Shown here in pieces: positions 1 to 7,660 of a stretch of 64,000 nucleotides of DNA. A program made the position numbers and the translations under genes. This DNA is from Rhodovulum sulfidophilum DSM 1374 (GTDB lineage Bacteria > Pseudomonadota > Alphaproteobacteria > Rhodobacterales > Rhodobacteraceae): positions 2,108,001 to 2,172,000 of the forward strand of contig NZ_CP015418.1 of assembly GCF_001633165.1 (NCBI RefSeq), read 5' to 3'. The notes below the pieces were generated by a model, which ran no database searches, had not been told where the DNA came from, and saw only the letters and a program-made list of their open reading frames with translations. The first letter of the stretch is position 1; each line of letters begins with the position of its first letter.

Positions 1-1
1 G

Positions 2-385
2 GCCGGCCCGGCCCGGCGGGTGTTCCTGGCCGTGGGGCGGATGCATCTTCAGGCCTTCGCGGCCCAGCCCCAGCACCGTTACCTGCTGCGCCTGGTCGAT
101 CGGCCGAACGCCCCGCTGCCCTTGCCGCAGGCGGAGGTCATCGTCTCGCGCGGGCCGTTCACCGAAGCGGATGACCGCGCGCTGATGGAAGGGCATGGCA
201 CCGAACTGGTGGTCTCGAAGAACGCGGGCGGCACGGGCGCGCGCGCCAAGATCGATGCGGCCCGGGCGCTGGGTTTGCCGGTCCTGATGATCGACCGGCC
301 CGCGCTGCCCGCAAGGCGGGAGCTGGCCCGGCCCGACGAGGTATTGGGTTGGCTGGCTCATTCCGGGGCGGATCTGGGGGTGTAG
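2..385 (+). CDS. cobK: Precorrin-6A reductase CobK, C-terminal part (5' end outside window)
   Basis: The reading frame is open from the first bases of the window and ends at TAG 383-385, so the N-terminus is missing. CobK reduces precorrin-6A to dihydro-precorrin-6B with NADPH in aerobic corrin synthesis, in the cytoplasm. The visible part carries the family's C-terminal signature: a VSRGPFTEADD stretch followed by ELVVSKNAGG and a GLPVLMIDRP segment, the nucleotide/substrate-binding half of CbiJ/CobK. The gene runs toward cobJ on the other strand and the two 3' ends overlap by 28 bp (358-385). The surrounding cob genes make the assignment firm; only the true start is unknown. Confidence 0.9.
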   Translation, partial: AGPARRVFLAVGRMHLQAFAAQPQHRYLLRLVDRPNAPLPLPQAEVIVSRGPFTEADDRALMEGHGTELVVSKNAGGTGARAKIDAARALGLPVLMIDRPALPARRELARPDEVLGWLAHSGADLGV

Positions 386-1110
386 ACCAGCGGCCGCGCG
401 CCGTCCCGCAACACCCGGGTCAGCGAGGAGCCGACCAGCACCACGGTCCGCATGTCGGCCATCTCGGGCCGGGCCTCGGTCAGGGGCACCACGGTCAGCC
501 TTTCCTCCGGGGTCGAGACGGCGCGGGCGAAGATCACCGGGCGGTCGTCGCCGCAGGCCTCGCGCAGCAGCTCGAGCACCCGGGCAAAGCCCTCGGGGCG
601 CGCCTTCGAGCGCGGGTTGTAGAAGGCCATGGCGAAATCGGCCTCGGCCGCCAGCCGGAGGCGCTTTTCGATCAGGGCCCAGGGCTTGAGATTGTCCGAC
701 AGGTTGATCGCACAGAAATCATGGCCCAAGGGGGCACCGGCGCGGGCGGCGGCGGCCAGCATCGCGGTGATGCCGGGCAGGACCCGGATGTCGAGATCGC
801 CCCATTCGGGCGCGCCCGCCTCCAGCGCCTCGAAGACGGCGGCGGCCATGGCGAAGACGCCCGGATCGCCCGACGAGACCACCACCACCCGGCGACCCCC
901 GGCCGCCATCTCCAGCGCGTGGCGGGCGCGGTCGAGCTCGACCCGGTTATCCGAGGCATGCAGCGTCAGCCCCGGACGTTCCGCGACCCGGGCCACATAG
1001 GGGATGTAGCCGACCACGTCGGTGGCCTCGGCCAGCGTTGCGGTGACCTCGGGCGTGACCAGCGCCTCGGCGCCCGGGCCGAGGCCTGCGATGGCGACCC
1101 AGCCGGTCAT
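358..1110 (-). CDS. cobJ: Precorrin-3B C17-methyltransferase CobJ
   Basis: 250 residues, the usual length for the SAM-dependent tetrapyrrole methylases. CobJ methylates C17 of precorrin-3B and drives ring contraction to precorrin-4. The N-terminal GLGPGAEALVTPE motif is the methylase P-loop, and VVVVSSGDPGVFAMA plus VLPGITAMLAAAARAGAP are further SAM/tetrapyrrole binding signatures; FYNPRSKARPEGF and IFARAVSTPEE are typical of CobJ. It is the last gene of the minus-strand operon. Its ATG (1110-1108) overlaps the cobI stop by 4 bp, indicating translational coupling. The 3' end overlaps the convergent cobK. Confidence 0.95.
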   Translation of the reverse strand: MTGWVAIAGLGPGAEALVTPEVTATLAEATDVVGYIPYVARVAERPGLTLHASDNRVELDRARHALEMAAGGRRVVVVSSGDPGVFAMAAAVFEALEAGAPEWGDLDIRVLPGITAMLAAAARAGAPLGHDFCAINLSDNLKPWALIEKRLRLAAEADFAMAFYNPRSKARPEGFARVLELLREACGDDRPVIFARAVSTPEERLTVVPLTEARPEMADMRTVVLVGSSLTRVLRDGARPLVYTPRSAPE

Positions 1111-1835
1111 GGCCGCCGCCCCTGGCCATGGACCAGAACTATCGAGAAATAGGGGGCGGTCCGGCCGGGATAGTCGGCAAGCCGGGTCACGGTCTGGCCC
1201 GGCATCGCGGCATATTCGACGATCCAGGCATCCTCGGCCCGGCCCGCCAGCAAAAGCGCGCGGCGCAGCTTGCCCAGATGGCGGCCCATCTTCATCACCA
1301 CCACCGCATCGGCGGCCTTGATGCCCCGGACCAGAACCTCTTCGGGCAGGGTGCCGGGCAGGACCGACATCACGTCATCGCCCCAGGTGATCGGCGCGCC
1401 GGAGGCGGTCCAGGCTGCCGACATGCCGGTGATGCCGGGCACCACCTCGACCGCGACATCGTCCTTGAGCCGGGTATAGAGATGCATGAACGAGCCGTAG
1501 AAGAACGGGTCGCCCTCGCAAAGCACGACCACGTCCTCGCCGGCCTCGGCCAGCGCCTTCAGCCGCGCGGTGCTGTCGGCATAGAAGGCCGCGAGGATCT
1601 CGTTGTAGCGCGGATCGTCGAAGGGGATCTCGGTGGTGACCGGGTATTCCATCGGGTGTTCGGTCGCGCCCTCGGGGATCAGATCGGCCACGATCGAGCG
1701 GGCCTTTCCTTCGCAGCCCGCCTTGCGGAAGAAGGCGACATGGCGGGCGCCGCGCAGCAGCCGGTCGGCGCGGACGGTCATCAGATCGGGATCGCCGGGG
1801 CCCAGCCCCAGACCGTAGACGGTGGCCATGGTCAT
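1107..1835 (-). CDS. cobI: Precorrin-2 C20-methyltransferase CobI
   Basis: CobI adds the C20 methyl group to precorrin-2, giving precorrin-3A. The product starts MTMATVYGLGLGPGDPDLMT, with the methylase P-loop at residues 8-16, then CEGDPFFYGSFMHLY and VEVVPGITGMSAAWTASG. Two starts are possible: ATG 1835-1833 overlaps the cobH stop in an ATGA arrangement, while ATG 1829-1827 lies about 6 nt after an AGGA ribosome site. Either gives about 240 residues, normal for the family. Reading frame further upstream is only the shadow of cobH. It sits between cobH and cobJ in one tightly packed operon. Confidence 0.93.
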   Translation of the reverse strand: MTMATVYGLGLGPGDPDLMTVRADRLLRGARHVAFFRKAGCEGKARSIVADLIPEGATEHPMEYPVTTEIPFDDPRYNEILAAFYADSTARLKALAEAGEDVVVLCEGDPFFYGSFMHLYTRLKDDVAVEVVPGITGMSAAWTASGAPITWGDDVMSVLPGTLPEEVLVRGIKAADAVVVMKMGRHLGKLRRALLLAGRAEDAWIVEYAAMPGQTVTRLADYPGRTAPYFSIVLVHGQGRRP

Positions 1836-2461
1836 TCCTGTCGGCTTGCGATGGCGTTGATGGCGGCGACGGTGATGGCGCTGCCGCCGAGGCGGCCCTC
1901 GACGATGCAGCAGGGCACCGGCTGCCCGGCCCAGAGCGCGTCCTTCGACTCGGCCGCGCCGACGAAGCCCACGGGGCAGCCGATGATGGCGGCCGGGCGC
2001 GGGCAGGCGGGGTCTTCCAGCATGTTCAGCAGATGGAAAAGCGCGGTCGGCGCATTGCCGATGGCCACGACCGCCCCGGCAAGATGGGGGCGCCACAGCT
2101 CCAGCGCGGCGGCCGAGCGGGTATTGCCCATGGCTGCGGCGCGCGCGGCGATGCCCTCGGCCTGCAAGGTGCAGAGGATTTCGTTGTTTGCGGGCAGGCG
2201 CTTGCGGGTGACGCCTTCCGACACCATCCGCGCATCGCAGAGGATCGACGCCCCGCCTTCCAGCGCGGCGCGGGCGGCGGGCACGAAGCCCGACGAAAAC
2301 CGGATATGGGGCGCCAGCTCGACCATGCCCGCGGCATGGATCATCCTGACGGCCACCTGTTCCTCGTCGGCATCGAAACGTGCCAGATCGGCCTCGGCCC
2401 GGATCGTGGCGAAGGATTGCAGGTAGATCGCCGCGCCGTCCTTTTCGTACTCATGAGGCAT
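1832..2461 (-). CDS. cobH: Precorrin-8X methylmutase CobH
   Basis: CobH moves the methyl group from C11 to C12 of precorrin-8X, giving hydrogenobyrinic acid. The 209-residue product matches family length. The catalytic histidine is at about residue 42 in RMIHAAGMVE, and a later IIGCPVGFVGAAESK segment is another CobH/CbiC signature. The start codon overlaps the end of cobN by 11 bp and the stop overlaps the cobI start by 4 bp, so the gene is co-translated with both neighbours. No lesions are visible. Confidence 0.95.
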   Translation of the reverse strand: MPHEYEKDGAAIYLQSFATIRAEADLARFDADEEQVAVRMIHAAGMVELAPHIRFSSGFVPAARAALEGGASILCDARMVSEGVTRKRLPANNEILCTLQAEGIAARAAAMGNTRSAAALELWRPHLAGAVVAIGNAPTALFHLLNMLEDPACPRPAAIIGCPVGFVGAAESKDALWAGQPVPCCIVEGRLGGSAITVAAINAIASRQE

Positions 2462-5400
2462 TCGGTGTCTCCAGATCTGTCAGCGCGGCGGCGATCGAGT
2501 TCCTGCGGGTCTGCCAGAGCCCGTCCCGTGCCAGCGCCGCGAATTCGGCCCGCATCGCCGCGAGCGCCTGCGGGTTGGCCTCTTCGAGGAAGGTCGTCAA
2601 GCCCGGATCGCCCAGCGTGGCATCGAAATAGAGATCGAAAAGGTGATCGGGCACGACCCCCGCCAGACGCGCGAAGGCCGCCATGTGGTCCAGCGTCGCG
2701 GCGATCTCGGCCGCGCCGCGAAAGCCGTGGCGCTGCATGCCCGCCAGCCAGGCCGGGTGGGTGGCCCGGGCACGGACGACGCGGGCGATCTCCTCGGTCA
2801 GGGTCCGGGTGCGGGGCCGGGCCGGATCGGTATTGTCCAGATGATAAAGCGCGGCGCGGCCGCCTGCCTCGCTTCCCGTCACGTCCTGGGCCGCGGCAAA
2901 GCCCGCCTCGTGCCGGGCATAATCGACCGCCAGCAGCAGGTCGGTCTCGGGCAGGTCCTGGGCATGGACGAAGGCCTGGGCCCCGGCCACCCGGTCGCGG
3001 ATGCCCTGGGCGTCGCGCCGTGCCTCGGCCCCGTCGAGCGCCCAGGCGCTGGCGGCAAGCCAGGCGGCGCCGGCCGCCTGCCGTCCGGCCTCGGTCGGCT
3101 CGGGCATGTCCATACCGATCCCGTAGATCCCCGGCGCGGGGCCGTAGACGCGCGGGGTCTCGGGGCGGCCGGCATAGGGGTTCCAGTCGGCGGCCTCGTC
3201 GCGCTGGGAAAGTGCGCGGATGGCCTGCTGGTACAGCGCCGAGAGCGAGGGGAAGACATCGCGGAACAGCCCCGAGACCCGCAGCGTCACGTCGAGCCGT
3301 GGCCGTTCGAGCATGGCGACGGGCAGCACCTCGATGCCCGAGACGCGCTCGGTGCCCTCGTCCCAGACCGGCTTCACGCCCAGCAGGTGCAGCGCCATCG
3401 CGAAGTCCTCGCCCGCGGTGCGCATGGTGGCCGAGCCCCAGAGATCGACCACCAGCTGCCGGGGCCAGTCGCCATGGTCCTGCAGATGGCGGCGCACCAG
3501 ATCCTCGGCCAGCCGCACGCCCTGGGCATGGGCCGACCGCGTCGGCACCGCGCGCGGATCGGTGGTGAAGAGGTTGCGCCCGGTGGGCAGCACGTCCCGC
3601 CGCCCGCGCCAGGGCGAGCCCGAGGGGCCGGGCGCGACCGGGGCGCCCTGCAGGGCACCGAGAAGGGCGGCGCTTTCGGCCGCGACGGAAGGGGCGGTGT
3701 CGAAGCCGCTTCCCGCTTCGGTTCCTGCCCCGGACCATGCTTCGGCAGGCGTTTCGGGGGGGCGGCCGAAGACATGCAGCCCGTCGCCGAACTGGCTTTC
3801 CTTGACGTCGCAGACGAAGCGGTCGATGCGGGTGATGGCCTCGGCGGGCGACAGGCCCGGTTCCAGCCCCAGATCGGCCTCGACACCCAGCGCCTGCGCC
3901 TCGGCGCGGATATCGGCCATCAGCCGGTCACGACGGCGCGGGTCGAGCCCGTCGGCATTGGAAAACTCGTCGAGCAGCGTCTCGAGCCGTGCCAGCCGTT
4001 CGGACCCGCCGGCCTGCCGCTGCGGTGGCGGCAGATGGCCCAGTGTCACGGCACCGATCCGGCGCTTGGCCTGCGCGGCTTCGCCCGGGTCGTTGACGAT
4101 GAAGGGATAGATCACCGGCATGTCGCCGATCAGCGCCTCGGGCCAGCAGGCCTCAGACAGCGCCACCGCCTTGCCGGGCAGCCATTCCAGCGTGCCATGG
4201 GCGCCCATATGGATCAGCGCATCGCAGCCCATGGCGCGGCGCAGCCACAGATAGAAGGCGACATAGCCATGGCGCGGCACCCGCGACAGGTCGTGATAGT
4301 CGCCCTCGCGGGCCTCGGGCGTGCCGCGCTCGGGCTGGAGCGCGACCAGCGCCGCGCCGCGCCGGGTCGCCGCGAAATGAAAGGCCCCGTCGCGGCAGGC
4401 GGGATCGGCCTCGGGCGCGCCCCAGACATCCGACAGGGCGTCACGCAGGGGGGCGGGCAGGGCGGCCAGCGCCGCCTCGTATTCTGGCAGCGGCCAGCTC
4501 AGGGTCTCGCGGCCGAGGGTTTCGGCCAGATCGCCGGTCAGTTCTTCCGCAGGGGCGCCGGGCAGCCCGGCGCGGGCCAGATCCTCCAGCACCGCCTCGG
4601 CCGAGGCCAGCGCGTCGAGCCCGACCGCATGCGCCATCTGCCAGGGCCGCCCGGGATAGGTCGAAAGCACCAGCGCCGGGCGGCGCCCGGCCAGCGGCGT
4701 CCGGGCGAGGCCCAGCCAGGCCATCACCCGATCGGCGATGGCCGCGATCCGCGCGGGATGGGGCCGGTGGGCGATACGGGCGAATTGCAGGCCGGGGTCG
4801 CGCGCGCCCGCCTCCTTGAACGAGGCGACGCCGGCGAAGATCCGGCCATCGACCTCGGGCAGGACCACATGCATGGCAAGATCGGCCGGCGAGAGCCCGC
4901 GCTCGGCCTCGGCCCAGGCGGTTTCGGGGGCCGAGGACAGCGCCACCTGGAAGACCGGCGCCTCGGCGGCATCGAGCGGCGATGTGCCATCCTCGCCCTT
5001 GCCGGAAAAGGCGGTGGCGTTGACGATGGCGGCGGGGGCGAGGGCCGCGATCTGCCCGGCCAGCCAGCGCGCCGCCTCGGGCGCCTTCAGCGAGGGCACG
5101 AACAGCCCGGTGACAGCGCAGCCGCGGGCCCGGAACGCTTTGAAAAGCGCCTCGATGGGCCCGAGATCGGCGGCGGTGACATAGGCCCGGTAGAAGGTCA
5201 GGACGATCCGGGGGGCATCCACCGGCGACAGGTCGGGCGCGGGCACGGCGCCGCCCTCGGGGCTCCAGGCGCCCATTTCGGGCACGGTCTTGGTGCCGAT
5301 CACCGGGGCCGCGTAAAGCCCGGCGGCCAGCGCAAGCTGCGCAAGCGCTGCCTGGGCCGCGACCGCGCCGCCCTCGTCGCAGAGCTCGGACAGGCGCCTG

Positions 5401-5813
5401 AGCGTCGAGACCGGCAGGGTCGAGGCGGCGTCGAGCCGGGGATCGGGGCGGCCGTCGGCGGGCAGGACGGCCAGCGCGATGCCGTGCGCGCGGGCCAGCG
5501 CCTCGATCTGGGTCAGTCCGTACTCCCAATAGGCGCGCCCGCCGATCAGCCGGATCAGGATGCCCTTCGCGCCCGACAGCGTGCGTTCGGCATAGGTATC
5601 GACCGAGAGCGGATGGAGCAGCGCCGCCAGATTGGCAAGCCGCAGCGTCGGCATCCGGCCCTCGGAGCCGCCGCCCCGATGCCAGCCCGCCGCGAAGGCC
5701 CCGAGATCGCTGTCGGAAAAGGACAGCACCGCCAGATCGGCCGGGTCCTGACCCAGATCCGTCGGAACGGCGGTTTCCTCGAGCCCGTGGCTTTCGCGGA
5801 AGACGACATGCAT
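2451..5813 (-). CDS. cobN: Cobaltochelatase large subunit CobN
   Basis: 1120 residues. CobN is the large, substrate-binding subunit of the ATP-dependent CobNST chelatase that inserts cobalt into hydrogenobyrinic acid a,c-diamide. It belongs to the CobN/magnesium chelatase H superfamily. Typical segments are MGAHGTLEWLPGKAVAL with following Pro-Val-Ile-Tyr-Pro-Phe, and a C-terminal KESQFGDGLHVFG region followed by DLWGSATMRTAGEDFAMAL. It is slightly shorter than many CobN proteins (about 1200-1280), but both ends look natural. cobS and cobT are not in the window. It starts 10 bp after cobW and overlaps cobH. Confidence 0.95.
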   Translation of the reverse strand: MHVVFRESHGLEETAVPTDLGQDPADLAVLSFSDSDLGAFAAGWHRGGGSEGRMPTLRLANLAALLHPLSVDTYAERTLSGAKGILIRLIGGRAYWEYGLTQIEALARAHGIALAVLPADGRPDPRLDAASTLPVSTLRRLSELCDEGGAVAAQAALAQLALAAGLYAAPVIGTKTVPEMGAWSPEGGAVPAPDLSPVDAPRIVLTFYRAYVTAADLGPIEALFKAFRARGCAVTGLFVPSLKAPEAARWLAGQIAALAPAAIVNATAFSGKGEDGTSPLDAAEAPVFQVALSSAPETAWAEAERGLSPADLAMHVVLPEVDGRIFAGVASFKEAGARDPGLQFARIAHRPHPARIAAIADRVMAWLGLARTPLAGRRPALVLSTYPGRPWQMAHAVGLDALASAEAVLEDLARAGLPGAPAEELTGDLAETLGRETLSWPLPEYEAALAALPAPLRDALSDVWGAPEADPACRDGAFHFAATRRGAALVALQPERGTPEAREGDYHDLSRVPRHGYVAFYLWLRRAMGCDALIHMGAHGTLEWLPGKAVALSEACWPEALIGDMPVIYPFIVNDPGEAAQAKRRIGAVTLGHLPPPQRQAGGSERLARLETLLDEFSNADGLDPRRRDRLMADIRAEAQALGVEADLGLEPGLSPAEAITRIDRFVCDVKESQFGDGLHVFGRPPETPAEAWSGAGTEAGSGFDTAPSVAAESAALLGALQGAPVAPGPSGSPWRGRRDVLPTGRNLFTTDPRAVPTRSAHAQGVRLAEDLVRRHLQDHGDWPRQLVVDLWGSATMRTAGEDFAMALHLLGVKPVWDEGTERVSGIEVLPVAMLERPRLDVTLRVSGLFRDVFPSLSALYQQAIRALSQRDEAADWNPYAGRPETPRVYGPAPGIYGIGMDMPEPTEAGRQAAGAAWLAASAWALDGAEARRDAQGIRDRVAGAQAFVHAQDLPETDLLLAVDYARHEAGFAAAQDVTGSEAGGRAALYHLDNTDPARPRTRTLTEEIARVVRARATHPAWLAGMQRHGFRGAAEIAATLDHMAAFARLAGVVPDHLFDLYFDATLGDPGLTTFLEEANPQALAAMRAEFAALARDGLWQTRRNSIAAALTDLETPNAS

Positions 5814-5823
5814 CTGCGGGGCC

Positions 5824-6861
5824 TCAGGCGCTCAGGGCCGCACGGATCGCGCCCTCGTCGATATCGTCATGCTCGGCGATCACCACAAGCCGGGTGGAGC
5901 GGGTCTCGTCCGGGGCCCAGGGCCGGTCGAACTGATGCCGCACCCGCGCGCCCACCGCCTGCACCAGCAGACGCATCGGCTTGCCCGCGACCGCGACATG
6001 GCCCTTCACCCGCAGGATGTTCTGGCTGCGCGCCAGCGCTTCGATCCGGGCGGCCAGCGCCTCGGGCGCGTCCTGTTCGGGCAGCTCGATCACCACGCTT
6101 TCGAATTCGTCATGGTCATGCTCGGCGCCGTTGTCGTGATGGCTGGGCCGGGCGTCGAGATCGTCTTCGGCGGCCGCGCCAAGCCCCAGGATCACCCGCG
6201 GATCGACCGCGCCCTCGGTCACCTCGACCACGGGCAGCTTGCGCGGCGCCTCGGCCTCGACCGCGGCACGGGCGGCGGCCACGCCTTCGGGCCCGGCCAG
6301 ATCGGGCTTGGTCAGGAGCACGATATCGGCGCAGGCGATCTGGTCCTCGAAGACCTCCGACAGCGGGGTCTCGTGATCGAGGCTGTCATCGGCCGCGCGC
6401 TGGGCATCGACGGCGGCGACATTCGGCGCGAAGCGGCCCGCGGCCACGGCCTCGGCATCGGCGACCGCGATCACCCCGTCGACGGTGATGCGCGAGCGGA
6501 TCGCGGGCCATTCGAAGGCCTTCAGCAGAGGTTTCGGCAGCGCCAGCCCCGAGGTCTCGATCAGGATATGGTCGGGGCGCGGCTCGAGTTGCAAGAGCGC
6601 CTCCATGGTCGGGATGAACTCGTCGGCCACGGTGCAGCAGATGCAGCCATTGGCCAGTTCCACCACGTTCTCGGCCGGGCAGTCGGGCAAGGCGCAGCCC
6701 TTCAGGATCTCGCCATCGACGCCGACATCGCCGAATTCATTGACCAGGACGGCCAGGCGGCGGCCGCCCGCATTCTGCATCAGATGGCGGATCAGCGTGG
6801 TCTTGCCCGAGCCGAGAAAGCCGGTGACGACGGTGACGGGAAGCTTGGCGAGATCGGTCAT
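5824..6861 (-). CDS. cobW: CobW family GTPase / zinc metallochaperone
   Basis: 345-residue G3E GTPase of the COG0523 family. The Walker A motif GFLGSGKTT is at residues 14-22, the metal-binding CxCC motif occurs in ELANGCICCTVADEF, and ILIETSGLA supplies the Walker B-like region. The internal HHDNGAEHDHDEFES stretch is a His/Asp-rich loop usual in CobW. Such proteins deliver metal to target enzymes; here the partner is presumably CobN or another cob enzyme (inference from position). Its ATG overlaps the upstream DUF1636 stop as ATGA, and cobN starts 10 bp downstream. Confidence 0.94.
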   Translation of the reverse strand: MTDLAKLPVTVVTGFLGSGKTTLIRHLMQNAGGRRLAVLVNEFGDVGVDGEILKGCALPDCPAENVVELANGCICCTVADEFIPTMEALLQLEPRPDHILIETSGLALPKPLLKAFEWPAIRSRITVDGVIAVADAEAVAAGRFAPNVAAVDAQRAADDSLDHETPLSEVFEDQIACADIVLLTKPDLAGPEGVAAARAAVEAEAPRKLPVVEVTEGAVDPRVILGLGAAAEDDLDARPSHHDNGAEHDHDEFESVVIELPEQDAPEALAARIEALARSQNILRVKGHVAVAGKPMRLLVQAVGARVRHQFDRPWAPDETRSTRLVVIAEHDDIDEGAIRAALSA

Positions 6862-7241
6862 TTAAGGGCCTCCATGGGCGGGATACGGGCGATACAGTTC
6901 TTGCGGAAATGCTCGGGGCGCTGGCGCCAGGGCACAAGCCCGTCCGGCGCGTCGCGATAGGCGCGGGCGCCCTCGGCGATGATGGACGCGCCGGTCGTCT
7001 CGTCGAGATTGCCATAGACATAGGTCCAGCGGCCGGGCCCCCTCAGCGCCACGGTGCAGCCCGAGGAACAGGCCGAGAGGCATTCGACGGGGACGAGGCG
7101 CACGCCCTCGGGCAGGCCATGGGTCCGGACGGCGTCGTGAAGCAGGCTTCCGGGGCGGGGGGCATCGGGGTCGGCGGGCTGGCGGCGCTTGCAGGTCGTG
7201 CAGACCAGAAGCTCGACCGCGGCGGGCTCGGGCGCGCTCAT
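6858..7241 (-). CDS. DUF1636 family protein (thioredoxin-like Fe-S/metal protein of cob operons)
   Basis: 127 residues from ATG 7241-7239. Cysteines are arranged as CTTC at residues 14-17 and then VECLSACSSGC, the pattern of the DUF1636 thioredoxin-like ferredoxin fold. The family is repeatedly found beside cobW/cobN, but no biochemical role is established as far as I know, so a role in metal or electron supply to cobalamin synthesis is inference. It is the first gene behind the cobalamin riboswitch. Reading frame upstream of this ATG continues into a Pro-rich stretch of the leader and is probably untranslated. Confidence 0.85.
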   Translation of the reverse strand: MSAPEPAAVELLVCTTCKRRQPADPDAPRPGSLLHDAVRTHGLPEGVRLVPVECLSACSSGCTVALRGPGRWTYVYGNLDETTGASIIAEGARAYRDAPDGLVPWRQRPEHFRKNCIARIPPMEALK

Positions 7242-7384
7242 GCCGGGCGGCCCCGGCGGCAAAGGAGGCGGCGGCAGGAAACGGAAACACTCATCGTCGG
7301 GCCCCACGGGGTCGGGGGACAAGGGCGGGGGCGGGCAGAGCCGAAGCCGGACCCGACACCGGAACACCCCGTCCGGTTCACGTC
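7242..7384 (-). other. Leader between cobalamin riboswitch and first gene
   Basis: About 140 bases of very C/G-rich leader between the riboswitch core and the DUF1636 start. It would translate in frame as a proline-rich extension (PPPPLSPDP and PPPPLPPGPP), which looks like base composition, not protein. It presumably contains the expression platform, but I do not see a clear terminator with a T run, so control could act on ribosome access. Confidence 0.4.
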
Positions 7385-7575
7385 GTTCGGGCTGGCAGGT
7401 CTCCCGGCTTGCGGATCTCGAAGGCGGGGGGCCTTCGGCGGCGGCCCTGCCTTCCCGGCCCGAATGGGCAGTGGCAGCGGGCGGCCTCTCCGGTCACGGT
7501 CGCGGGGGCGGCTGCGCTTGAAGGCCGGATGCCTCTGGCGCATTCCCTTTTCACCCGTCAACTGACGGGCACCAG
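7385..7575 (-). promoter_or_regulatory. Cobalamin (AdoCbl) riboswitch
   Basis: Read on the minus strand, the segment has the ordered conserved blocks of the cobalamin aptamer: an initial GGTGCC with a nearby GTTGACGGGTGAAAAGGGAA, then GCAGCCGCCCCCGCGACCGTGA, a GCCACTG block, GGGAAGGC, and finally the B12 box reading AAGCCGGGAGACCTGCCAGC (plus-strand 7392-7411). Binding of adenosylcobalamin would be expected to repress the downstream DUF1636-cobW-cobN-cobH-cobI-cobJ operon. The block order and spacing are seen directly; the exact ends are approximate. Confidence 0.92.
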
Positions 7576-7583
7576 CGCGGCGG

Positions 7584-7613
7584 TTCATGCCCTTCATGCC
7601 GCGCGCTTGTCAA
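7584..7613 (-). promoter_or_regulatory. Possible promoter of the riboswitch-controlled cob operon
   Basis: A perfect TTGACA hexamer lies on the minus strand at 7613-7608. About 18 nt downstream is CATGAA, only a weak -10 match. It sits just before the riboswitch 5' end, which is where the promoter must be. The -35 match is good and the -10 poor, so this is tentative. Confidence 0.35.
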
Positions 7614-7660
7614 GCGCGATGCGCGGGCGAAGGCCCCGGCGGGGGGCTCTGCGGCGGGGC

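Noticed and set aside
2643..6488. A 1281-codon open frame opposite cobN and cobW
   Set aside because: Shadow of cobN and cobW; no ribosome site and no recognisable domain.
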